Assembly: GCF_006094435.1 (NCBI RefSeq)
Contig: NZ_CP034783.1
Coordinates: 771,001 to 835,000 of the forward strand
Length of the DNA stretch: 64,000 nt
Reading direction: 5' to 3'
From: Pseudomonas sp. MPC6
Lineage (GTDB): Bacteria; Pseudomonadota; Gammaproteobacteria; Pseudomonadales; Pseudomonadaceae
Shown: positions 57,965-64,000 of the stretch, piece by piece
Numbering within the stretch: position 1 is the stretch's first letter
Layout of the letters: each line of letters starts with the position of its first letter
Translations under genes and position numbers: made by a program
The notes under the pieces: generated by a model
The model's input: only the letters and a program-made list of their open reading frames with translations
The model's database searches: none
Told to the model about the DNA's origin: nothing

Positions 57965-58710
57965 AAGGATTGGATACCTTCCGCGAAGCCTTTGCCGGCC
58001 ATGCGGATCGATATGTGCTCATCGGTGGTGTTGCAGCCAGTCTGACCCTTGAAGAGGTGGGCATTGAGTTCCGGTCGACACGAGATCTGGACATCGTGCT
58101 CATCATCGAAGCATTGGATGAAGTGTTCTGCGCCGAGTTCTGGGAGTTCATCAAGCGCGGAGGCTATACCGAGCGACAGGAGCTTGATGGCCCGTCAAAG
58201 CGGTACAGGTTCGGCAAGCCTTCTGATGAACGTTACCCGGTTCTTCTTGAGTTGTTCTCAAGGGCACCCGACGGTTTAACGCTGCCAGAAAATGCTGATC
58301 TGACCCCGGTCCCTGTCGATGGAGAGATTTCCGACTTGTCGGCAATTCTGCTCGACGATACTTACTACAGCTTCATCGTCGCAGGTCGCAATCATACGAA
58401 TGATCTCGCCTACATCGGCGTTGACCGGCTCATTCCGCTCAAGGCGCAGGCATGGAGCAATCTCAGTCATCCGGATTGTGTGGAGGAGGGGGCAGGCCGC
58501 AAAAGCAATAAACACTTGAAGGACGTTGTGCTTTTGTCTCGACTTCTTTCGGCTGAATCAGACATTGATCTGCCGCAAAGCATCGCAAACGACTTGCGAA
58601 GCTTTCTCGACGTTATGCCCTCGCTGGAAGTTGATATGAAAGCCGTTGGGTTGCGTGGCGTCACTATCACTGAAGTCGCAGAGCGCATACGTTCAGCATT
58701 CAAGGTATAG
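57958..58710 (+). CDS. AbiEii-like nucleotidyltransferase (putative toxin of a type IV TA pair)
   Basis: 250 residues with a DNA-polymerase-beta-like nucleotidyltransferase core: LIGGVAASL with Gly-Gly at 23-24 and STRDLDIVL with aspartates at 43 and 45. A third acidic residue may be the Glu of VLLELFS near 100. A conserved lysine region, DRLIPLKAQAW, follows, as in AbiEii/MenA-type enzymes, which transfer nucleotides to tRNA. The close second family, DUF6036 nucleotidyltransferases, is an alternative name. It overlaps the upstream gene, so stoichiometry is coupled. The intact hrpB copy begins 44 bp after the stop. Confidence 0.75.
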   Translation: MVKGLDTFREAFAGHADRYVLIGGVAASLTLEEVGIEFRSTRDLDIVLIIEALDEVFCAEFWEFIKRGGYTERQELDGPSKRYRFGKPSDERYPVLLELFSRAPDGLTLPENADLTPVPVDGEISDLSAILLDDTYYSFIVAGRNHTNDLAYIGVDRLIPLKAQAWSNLSHPDCVEEGAGRKSNKHLKDVVLLSRLLSAESDIDLPQSIANDLRSFLDVMPSLEVDMKAVGLRGVTITEVAERIRSAFKV

Positions 58711-58744
58711 GCTTGTTCGCCGTTATACTCGGCTCCTATGTTTG

Positions 58745-58827
58745 GGAGCCAGCATGATTTCTTTGCCGATCGATGAAGTTCTACCCGCCCTGCGTGAAGC
58801 CTTGGCTACACGCCACGAAGCCGTGCT
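58745..58827 (+). repeat. Direct repeat, copy 2 (5' end of the intact hrpB)
   Basis: Counterpart of 56782-56864. Recombination between the copies would remove 1,963 bp and leave a complete hrpB. Confidence 0.95.
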
Positions 58828-61276
58828 CGAAGCACCGCCCGGTGCCGGTAAGACCACCCGCGTGCCTTTGGCCTTGCTCAACGAGCCCTGGCTGGCCGGG
58901 CAGACCATCCTGATGCTCGAACCGCGCCGGTTGGCCGCGCGGGCGGCGGCGGAGCGCTTGGCCAGTGAGCTGGGCGAAAAGGTTGGCGAAACGGTGGGTT
59001 ATCGCATTCGTCTCGACAGCAAAGTCGGCCCCAACACCCGGATTGAAGTGGTCACCGAAGGCATTCTGACCCGCCGTTTGCAGGACGATCCGGCGCTGGA
59101 TGGTGTGGGCCTGCTGATCTTCGATGAATTTCACGAACGCAGCCTCGACGCTGACCTGGCATTGGCCCTGAGCCTGAATGGCCGGGAATTGTTTCGCGAC
59201 GATCAGCCGCTGAAGATCCTCTTGATGTCGGCCACCCTGGAAGGCGAACGCCTGGCCGGCTTGCTCGATGATGCGCCGATCCTGCGCAGCGAAGGCCGCA
59301 TGTACCCGGTGGCGATGCGCTGGGGCCGGCCATTCCAGCCGGGCGAGTTCATCGAACCGCGCCTGGTGCAGACCATTCTCGACGCCTTGAACGATGAAAC
59401 CGGCAGTGTGCTGGTGTTTCTGCCGGGCCAGGCGGAAATCCGTAGGGTGCACCAACAACTGGCCGATGCGCTGGGTGAAAGCACGCAGGTGTTGCTCTGC
59501 CCCTTGCACGGTGAACTGGACCTGGCGGCCCAACATGCAGCAATCGATCCAGCCCCTGCAGGCCAACGCAAAGTGGTGCTGGCGACCAACATCGCCGAGA
59601 CCAGCCTGACCATCGACGGCGTGCGCGTGGTGATCGATGCCGGGCTGGCGCGGGTGCCGCGTTTCGATCCCGGCAGCGGCATGACCCGGCTCGACACCCA
59701 GCGCATCTCCCGGGCCAGCGCCACGCAACGCGCGGGCCGGGCGGGGCGGTTGGAGCCGGGGGTGTGTTATCGGTTGTGGTCGCAGGATCAGCATGAACAA
59801 CTGGCGGCCTATGCCAGTGCGGAAATCCTCTCGGCGGACCTCGCCGGCCTGGCCTTGCAACTGGGTCGTTGGGGCGTGGCACCGGGGCAACTGGTGTGGC
59901 TCGATGTGCCGCCGGCCGCCGCTTATGCACAGGCTCAGGATTTGCTTGAGCGCCTGGGCGCCCTGGACGGTGACGCGCTGACCCGTCACGGCCAGGCCAT
60001 GGCCGAACTGCCGGCGCATCCGCGCATCGCGCATTTGCTGTTGCGCGGTCAGGCACTCGGCCTGGCGGACATGGCGTGCGATGTCGCGGCGCTGCTCGGC
60101 GAGCGGGATATCTTGCGCGGCGCCGGGGCGGATCTGCACAGCCGGTTGGCGCTGTTGTCCGGTGAAGAACGCGCCGCACGCGGCGCCCAGGGCGGGGTGC
60201 AACGGGCCCGGCAACTGGCGCGGCAGTATCGCGGTTACCTGCGGGGCAAGGCCGCGCAGCCGGTCAGCGATCCGGATCATCCGCGCTGGCTCGGCGCGTT
60301 GCTGGCGCTGGCCTATCCCGACCGCGTCGCTCAACAGCGTCGTGCTGGCGGTGCCGAGTATCGCTTGGCCAACGGTCGCGCCGCGTTGTTCGCTGAAGCA
60401 GACAGCCTGATGAAACAACCCTGGCTGGTGATCGCCGATCTCGGCAGTCGTCAGGGCCAGCGTGAGGAGCGGATTTATCTGGCGGCGGATTTCGATCCGG
60501 CGTTGTTCGATTCGGTGCTGGCCGAGCAGGTGCGTTGCGTCGATCAGCTTGATTGGGACGAGCGCGAAGGCGTGTTGCGCGCCGAGCGACAGCGCAAGGT
60601 CGGCGAGCTGATCCTCAGTCGCGAACCACTGACCGGTCTCGATGAAACCGCTCGCAGTCAGGCGCTGGTGAATCTGGTGCGACGCAAAGGCCTGGAGCTG
60701 TTGCCTTGGACGCCGGAGCTGCGGCAGTGGCAAGCGCGGGTGGAGCTGCTTCGTCAGCAGGAGATCCAGAATAGCGAGACCTGCAGTAAATGGCCTGATC
60801 TGAGCGATGCAAACCTGCTGGCAACCCTTGAGGAATGGCTCTCGCCTTACTTGGGCAAGGTCACCAGGCTCAGTCACTTCAGCCAGTTGGATCTGTCTTC
60901 GATAGTCAGGAATCTGCTCCCTTGGCCGCTTCCGCAGGAATTGGAAGCCCAAGCACCGCAGACGATTCAGGTGCCGTCCGGTTCGAGCATTCGTGTCGAC
61001 TATTCGCAGTACCCTCCTGTTCTCGCAGTGAGGCTTCAAGAGCTGTTTGGCCTGTCTGAAACACCTCGTATTGCTCAAGGCAAGCAGTTGCTCACGTTAC
61101 ATCTCTTGTCACCAGCTCGGAGGCCAGTGCAGGTCACTCAGGATCTGGCCAATTTCTGGCGGAGTACCTATGCGGAGGTGAAGAAGGATCTCAAAGGGAG
61201 ATACCCCAAGCACTACTGGCCAGATGACCCTCTAGTTGCCGAGGCCACGGCCCGGGCCAAGCCAAGAAAGACCTGA
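58754..61276 (+). CDS. hrpB: HrpB, DEAH-box ATP-dependent helicase
   Basis: SF2 helicase of 840 residues, the usual HrpB length. Walker A PPGAGKTTRVPLALL lies at about residue 28, the DEAH-box motif DEFHERSLDADLALAL at about 120, motif III LMSATLEGERL, and motif VI SATQRAGRAGRLEPG at about 330. The C-terminal HrpB domain ends SPARRPVQVTQDLANFW and KGRYPKHYWPDDPL. Residues after about 672 use AGG and AGA arginine codons several times, which the first 2 kb almost never does. The start is fixed by the family N-terminus MISLPIDEVLP. Its role in Pseudomonas is unclear. Confidence 0.93.
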   Translation: MISLPIDEVLPALREALATRHEAVLEAPPGAGKTTRVPLALLNEPWLAGQTILMLEPRRLAARAAAERLASELGEKVGETVGYRIRLDSKVGPNTRIEVVTEGILTRRLQDDPALDGVGLLIFDEFHERSLDADLALALSLNGRELFRDDQPLKILLMSATLEGERLAGLLDDAPILRSEGRMYPVAMRWGRPFQPGEFIEPRLVQTILDALNDETGSVLVFLPGQAEIRRVHQQLADALGESTQVLLCPLHGELDLAAQHAAIDPAPAGQRKVVLATNIAETSLTIDGVRVVIDAGLARVPRFDPGSGMTRLDTQRISRASATQRAGRAGRLEPGVCYRLWSQDQHEQLAAYASAEILSADLAGLALQLGRWGVAPGQLVWLDVPPAAAYAQAQDLLERLGALDGDALTRHGQAMAELPAHPRIAHLLLRGQALGLADMACDVAALLGERDILRGAGADLHSRLALLSGEERAARGAQGGVQRARQLARQYRGYLRGKAAQPVSDPDHPRWLGALLALAYPDRVAQQRRAGGAEYRLANGRAALFAEADSLMKQPWLVIADLGSRQGQREERIYLAADFDPALFDSVLAEQVRCVDQLDWDEREGVLRAERQRKVGELILSREPLTGLDETARSQALVNLVRRKGLELLPWTPELRQWQARVELLRQQEIQNSETCSKWPDLSDANLLATLEEWLSPYLGKVTRLSHFSQLDLSSIVRNLLPWPLPQELEAQAPQTIQVPSGSSIRVDYSQYPPVLAVRLQELFGLSETPRIAQGKQLLTLHLLSPARRPVQVTQDLANFWRSTYAEVKKDLKGRYPKHYWPDDPLVAEATARAKPRKT

Positions 61277-61423
61277 TTTTTTTCAGGATTGTGCTGCAGT
61301 CACCCTATCGCGAAAAGTGGGCAAAACGGTGGGCGTCGGAGTGGGAGCTGGACTTTGACGAGGATAACGATATCCAGTGTGAGCTGGACGCAGGAGTGAT
61401 GGTAGAAGCGCAAGGCAAGCTTT

Positions 61424-61454
61424 TGTCAACCGATTCAGGTTGACACGTGTGTCA
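61424..61454. promoter_or_regulatory. Overlapping palindromes ahead of the candidate RNA
   Basis: TGTCAACC and GGTTGACA are a perfect 8-bp inverted repeat with six bases between (61424-61445); GGTTGACACGTGTGTCA (61438-61454) forms a second one. The half-site GGTTGACAC is the same as at 61842, before the abi gene, and contains TTGACA, which could serve as a -35. Confidence 0.5.
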
Positions 61455-61475
61455 TGACTTCCCCAAGATTACTGC

Positions 61476-61582
61476 ACATGGTCGAGCTAAGAGCGCAGGA
61501 CTCCACCTCGGCGACACGGCTAAAACCGTCTCCTGTGAAAGTAACATGTTCAAAAAAACCGCCCACAACAGGCGGTTTTTTT
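61476..61582 (+). ncRNA. Candidate noncoding RNA upstream of the Abi_2-like gene
   Basis: Nested pairing without a credible ORF: ACATG 61476 with CATGT 61545, CAGGA 61496 with TCCTG 61531, ACGG 61516 with CCGT 61526, then an intrinsic terminator. A TTGACA element lies about 30 bp upstream at 61440. Noncoding RNAs are known beside some AbiF/Abi_2 genes (the abiF RNA motif), so an RNA partner is plausible, but this sequence was not matched to that motif. Distance to the abi start is about 320 bp. Confidence 0.4.
61554..61582 (+). terminator. Intrinsic terminator of the candidate RNA
   Basis: AAAAACCGCC and GGCGGTTTTT form a perfect 10-bp stem with a seven-base loop, continuing as TTG. It lies 278 bp after the hrpB stop, far for an hrpB terminator, though that use cannot be excluded. 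Confidence 0.8.
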
Positions 61583-61739
61583 GTGCCTGTCGTTCAGTTA
61601 ACTTCTGATCCTGAAGGGTGCGCACGCTTTGTCCGTGAGCTCACGCCATGATTCGTATCGATGCCATCAGAGGCCTGCGGCGAAGGCTCAAATGATCAGG
61701 AAGAGGAAAAGGCAAGTAGGTATGCCCCAGAAACAAAAA

Positions 61740-61758
61740 CCCCGGCTCGAGGCCGGGG
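61740..61758. other. GC-rich hairpin in the hrpB-abi gap
   Basis: CCCCGGC and GCCGGGG around a five-base loop. On the minus strand it runs into GTTTTTGTTTC and would be an excellent terminator, but no minus-strand gene ends here; on the plus strand it is followed only by CGGGTGTTTCG. Possibly bidirectional or left over from a deleted gene. Confidence 0.55.
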
Positions 61759-61839
61759 CGGGTGTTTCGTGGTCTTTGCAAAGAGTCGTAAGCTTTCGCT
61801 CATTGGAGCTCAGTGCCAACCTGTAGATCAATGCTACGA

Positions 61840-61873
61840 GTGGTTGACACCCGTGTCAACCACAACCTATACA
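61840..61873 (+). promoter_or_regulatory. Promoter with overlapping palindrome before the Abi_2-like gene
   Basis: GTGGTTGACAC and GTGTCAACCAC form a perfect 11-bp inverted repeat with two central bases (61840-61863). TTGACA (61844-61849) and TATACA (61868-61873) are near-consensus sigma-70 elements spaced 18 bp, so a repressor at the palindrome would cover the -35. The start codon is at 61900, preceded by AAGGA. Confidence 0.6.
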
Positions 61874-61899
61874 GGCGCCTGGCCAGAAGGAAGCCGAGC

Positions 61900-62811
61900 A
61901 TGCCGCATACCGTCCAGTATAGACCCCAACTGATCGACCAGCTTATCAGTTCTCACCGAATCGCCAGCTACAGCAAGGTGTTTTCGACCAGTAATGACGC
62001 GGAACTGGTGGGGGCCTATCTTTGGAACTCCCACGTTTGTGGGGTTCTGTACCCTTTGCTAAGTGCGGCAGATTTCACGCTACGGAACTCCATCGACACC
62101 GTTCTGACTGCGGATATTGGCAAATTTTGGTGGAAGGCAGGAAAGCTCAAGTACAAAAGCTTCATCCTTGGTGCCAACGCCCCTGATGTGGTTGGAAAGC
62201 TGATCAAAAATTTTGGATCGGCCTATAACACTGCTTCAATTGAGCGTAAAAAACGCAAGGTAAAGGGAGCTCCGGATCACCAGGAAGTCGTCTCGAAAAC
62301 GGACTTTTCTACGTGGGAGTACGTTCTCGATAACGAATATATGGGCAACAACCTTATCTGGCCGAAGCATTTGGGGCGGGTTTTCAAGGGGCGATGGCCC
62401 ACGACCCAGGCCGGCGCCATGCTCTCTGGATGCAAAGATCAGGTCGCTCTGGTCAGGAAGTTCCGTAACCGGGTTTTCCACCATGAACCCGCGTGGAAGC
62501 GCTTCAACGTCACTGATGAGCAGCAAGCGGTGGCTCACCTCCATGAAAAGATCGGCAAAATAACCGACCTGATTTCGTGGATTTCGCCAGAAAAAATCGA
62601 CCTTCTTGAAAAAAGCGGCTTGATCCGAGCCGCCTATCGTGCCTGTTCTGTAGCCGAGATTGAGCGCTTCAAGTACCAGTCGAAGACCAGCACAGTCAAC
62701 AGCATGGTCAAGCTCATCAAGGTTGCTGAAGCAGCGAGCGTCAGTAACGAAGTGCTGCAGATCGCGGTCTATGGCACGCGCAAGCAGGTTTACACGCTCC
62801 ACCCTGCCTAA
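61900..62811 (+). CDS. Abi_2-like HEPN-domain protein (putative abortive-infection RNase)
   Basis: 303 residues. The N-terminal helical part has the Abi_2 pattern (DAELVGAYLWNSHVCGVL, LSAADFTLRNSIDTVL), and the catalytic HEPN motif is VRKFRNRVFHHEPAWK at about residue 190: R-N-x-x-x-H with a second His-Glu-Pro as in Abi-like RNases. The C-terminal 90 residues are basic and helical. The start MPHTVQYRPQLIDQL was chosen because of AAGGA nine bases before the ATG; earlier starts fall within the palindromic promoter. No partner protein gene is adjacent; a candidate RNA lies upstream. Codon use is less GC-biased than in core genes, which suggests acquisition. Confidence 0.72.
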   Translation: MPHTVQYRPQLIDQLISSHRIASYSKVFSTSNDAELVGAYLWNSHVCGVLYPLLSAADFTLRNSIDTVLTADIGKFWWKAGKLKYKSFILGANAPDVVGKLIKNFGSAYNTASIERKKRKVKGAPDHQEVVSKTDFSTWEYVLDNEYMGNNLIWPKHLGRVFKGRWPTTQAGAMLSGCKDQVALVRKFRNRVFHHEPAWKRFNVTDEQQAVAHLHEKIGKITDLISWISPEKIDLLEKSGLIRAAYRACSVAEIERFKYQSKTSTVNSMVKLIKVAEAASVSNEVLQIAVYGTRKQVYTLHPA

Positions 62812-62880
62812 CAGCCAGAACACCCCTGTTCCGGCCGAGTCGACCGCGCGGATCAAACCGCGCAAGTAAAACCGCGCCCC

Positions 62881-62982
62881 CTGTAGGAGCGAGCTTGCTC
62901 GCGAAGGTCGTAAACGATAACGCGTAAAACCAGATGCGCAGCGGCGTCCTTGAGCCTTTCGCGAGCAGGCTCGCTCCTACAG
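62881..62982. repeat. REPIN after the Abi_2-like gene
   Basis: Arms GTAGGAGCGAGCTTGCTCGC and GCGAGCAGGCTCGCTCCTAC with a 55-base loop containing AACGATAACGCG. It marks the return to native intergenic sequence about 70 bp after the abi stop. Confidence 0.87.
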
Positions 62983-63149
62983 GTTTTAACCTTTTGTGGG
63001 AGGCGTTCGTCAGGTTGTTAAACGTTGGCGGAGGGCTCGTGTTTAAAGACGTTTAAGGATACTTCCTGCAAGCTACACGACCTTGCGCCGTTGCCTACGG
63101 GTACGCCAGAATCCGCCGGCTTGTGCGCTTTGGAGGCCATCGGTAACTT

Positions 63150-63377
63150 GATTCTTGTCACTGTTCATCAGTGATCGGGTTTAGTCGCTCGGTGGTAATT
63201 GAAGTCGCACAAGCGTCCGTCAGACAGGTATTTCCTACCTGTATTTGATGGTGGCTGTGCGCAGGGCACCCTCGGGTGCGCCGGCTTCTTCAATTCCCCG
63301 GTCGACTAACCTGCGTACAGCCGCCACCCCTTCGCTTAGTCGCGAGCGGTGACGGCATCACTCAGGAATTGAAGATC
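63150..63377 (+). ncRNA. Structured leader RNA upstream of the DUF6124-type gene
   Basis: A series of strong hairpins with no ORF that makes sense: TCACTG/CAGTGA (about 63158-63174), ACAGGTA/TACCTGT (63224-63242), then a long stem in which GGTGGCTGTGCGCAGG (63250-63265) pairs with CCTGCGTACAGCCGCCACC (63310-63328) around the inner hairpin GCACCC/GGGTGC (63266-63279). The stem ends 49 bases before the start codon, so folding could affect translation. A cis-regulatory leader is the favoured reading. Confidence 0.5.
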
Positions 63378-63737
63378 ATGTTCAAAGTAACTCCCAATCC
63401 GCCGGAAACACATCCGGCATCCCCATACGAACCCGATTCCAAAATGCTCAACGAGGCCGCCGAACGCGCCCTCAACGTCCACTTCCCCTCGACGGCCGAC
63501 ATCAAAGCCACGCCGCGCACACCCAACAACCTGTTTACCGTCAACCCAGAGGCCACGACCGAAACCCTGATGGTGTATCTGGTCGAAACGCTGGCCTCGG
63601 TCGATGTGATGGTCCATCAATTGGTCGATCACCTCGACGGCGGATCGCGCAATGCGCTGCTGGGGATTTCCAACAGCGTGATGCTGGCGGAGATCACGGC
63701 GAATCGGGTGCTGGATCAGATTGATCCTCCCGGGTAA
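63378..63737 (+). CDS. DUF6124 (DUF3077-type) small protein
   Basis: 119 residues beginning MFKVTPNPPETHPASPY, the N-terminus of a Pseudomonas-specific family of small proteins often present in several copies per genome. The middle has a disordered Pro/Thr-rich part (KATPRTPNNLFTVNPEA), and the C-terminus is helical (ETLMVYLVETLASVDVMVHQL, then SNSVMLAEITANRVLDQ). Function unknown. AGGAATTGAAG lies upstream of the ATG. The unusually long structured leader is shared by other members of the family as far as I recall. Confidence 0.78.
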   Translation: MFKVTPNPPETHPASPYEPDSKMLNEAAERALNVHFPSTADIKATPRTPNNLFTVNPEATTETLMVYLVETLASVDVMVHQLVDHLDGGSRNALLGISNSVMLAEITANRVLDQIDPPG

Positions 63738-63854
63738 GCCTGCGGGGCTGACCAGTTTTTTCCTTACCCAAAGCCACAAAAAAGCTGCTTTCTCCGATTC
63801 CAGTGCATGCACAGAATGCAATGACGCGTGCATTGGAATTTTAAGGAGTGAGTC

Positions 63855-64000
63855 ATGACGTTCTCGATTATCGGACGCTGCCCTGAAACCGGTCAGCTCG
63901 GTATTGCCATCAGTTCTTCCAGCATTGCGGTCGGCGCACGCTGCCCTTGGGCGCGGGCGGGTGTGGGTGCGGTTTCTACGCAGAACATTACGCTGCCAGC
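63855..64000 (+). CDS. DUF1028 family protein (N-terminal part, runs off the window)
   Basis: Forty-eight codons are visible, starting [20 protein letters not shown] and [20 protein letters not shown], the DUF1028 N-terminus of an Ntn-hydrolase-like fold. AAGGAG lies six bases upstream of the ATG. Members are often next to peptidase or RidA-type genes; that context is outside the window. Confidence 0.85.
   Translation, partial: MTFSIIGRCPETGQLGIAISSSSIAVGARCPWARAGVGAVSTQNITLP

Noticed and set aside
61291..61443. 50-codon GTG-started frame after hrpB, rich in Trp and acidic residues
   Set aside because: The only Shine-Dalgarno-like AGGA is two bases from the GTG, the frame ends inside the palindromes, and no family was recognised. 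It could be a gene fragment, but this cannot be supported.
61454..61826. Two overlapping short plus-strand frames between hrpB and abi
   Set aside because: They run through the intrinsic terminator and the GC hairpin and read as low-complexity peptides.
56501..62811. Integrative element with its own integrase
   Set aside because: No integrase, recombinase or transposase gene occurs in or beside the region, so self-mobilisation cannot be claimed.

Overview
The window looks like chromosomal DNA of a Pseudomonas of the fluorescens group. The GC content is high, the Pseudomonas REP palindromes lie between genes on nearly every side, and the gene order matches, from memory, two P. aeruginosa PAO1 blocks: purD-purH-fis-dusB-...-accC-accB-aroQ-dsbD-ctpL-gcbA-...-speA (about PA4855 to PA4839) and holA-lptE-leuS-...-lnt-corC-ybeY-ybeZ-miaB-...-hemL-thiE-thiD-ladS-...-amn-...-hrpB (about PA3989 to PA3961). 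These assignments come from reading motifs and remembered synteny; no search was run.

Layout. 1-14.0 kb is almost all on the minus strand: purine synthesis (purD partial, purH), the dusB-fis operon, a zinc-ribbon membrane protein, prmA, accC-accB-aroQ, dsbD, then a chemoreceptor (ctpL-like, with a candidate Pho box) and a diguanylate cyclase (gcbA-like). 14.3-18.9 kb reads forward: DUF2333, NUDIX, SUI1/YciH and speA. 19.1-21.2 kb holds an unusually short vgrG overlapping a DUF4123 adaptor gene, with no effector gene. 21.2-25.6 kb has a MATE exporter, small proteins, cmoM and two DUF4136 lipoproteins. 25.6-30.2 kb is a fatty-acyl module (MaoC hydratase, FabG4-type reductase, thiolase, AraC regulator). 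30.2-45.8 kb is the conserved envelope, translation and cofactor block on the minus strand. 46-56.4 kb carries ladS, an AidB-type dehydrogenase, amn, rluE, DUF2788, an Lrp/AsnC regulator, a candidate structured RNA, a Q/N-rich secreted protein, a CDF metal exporter and a lipoprotein.

The accessory part is 56.4-62.9 kb, on both sides of hrpB. On the left, a two-gene AbiE-like (type IV toxin-antitoxin-like) module sits between two copies of the 5' end of hrpB, an 83-bp direct repeat with 81 identities; the left copy is further interrupted by a 257-bp element with 25-bp terminal inverted repeats. On the right, hrpB ends in a stretch with unusual codon use, followed by a candidate structured noncoding RNA with its own terminator and then a solitary Abi_2-like HEPN gene. 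The RNA and the abi gene both start near palindromes sharing the half-site GGTTGACAC. This is the most likely place for a little-described defence system. The window ends with a highly structured leader before a DUF6124-type gene and the start of a DUF1028 gene.

At least 14 REP doublets (REPINs) and one single REP lie strictly between genes. I saw no tRNA, rRNA, CRISPR array, transposase or integrase.
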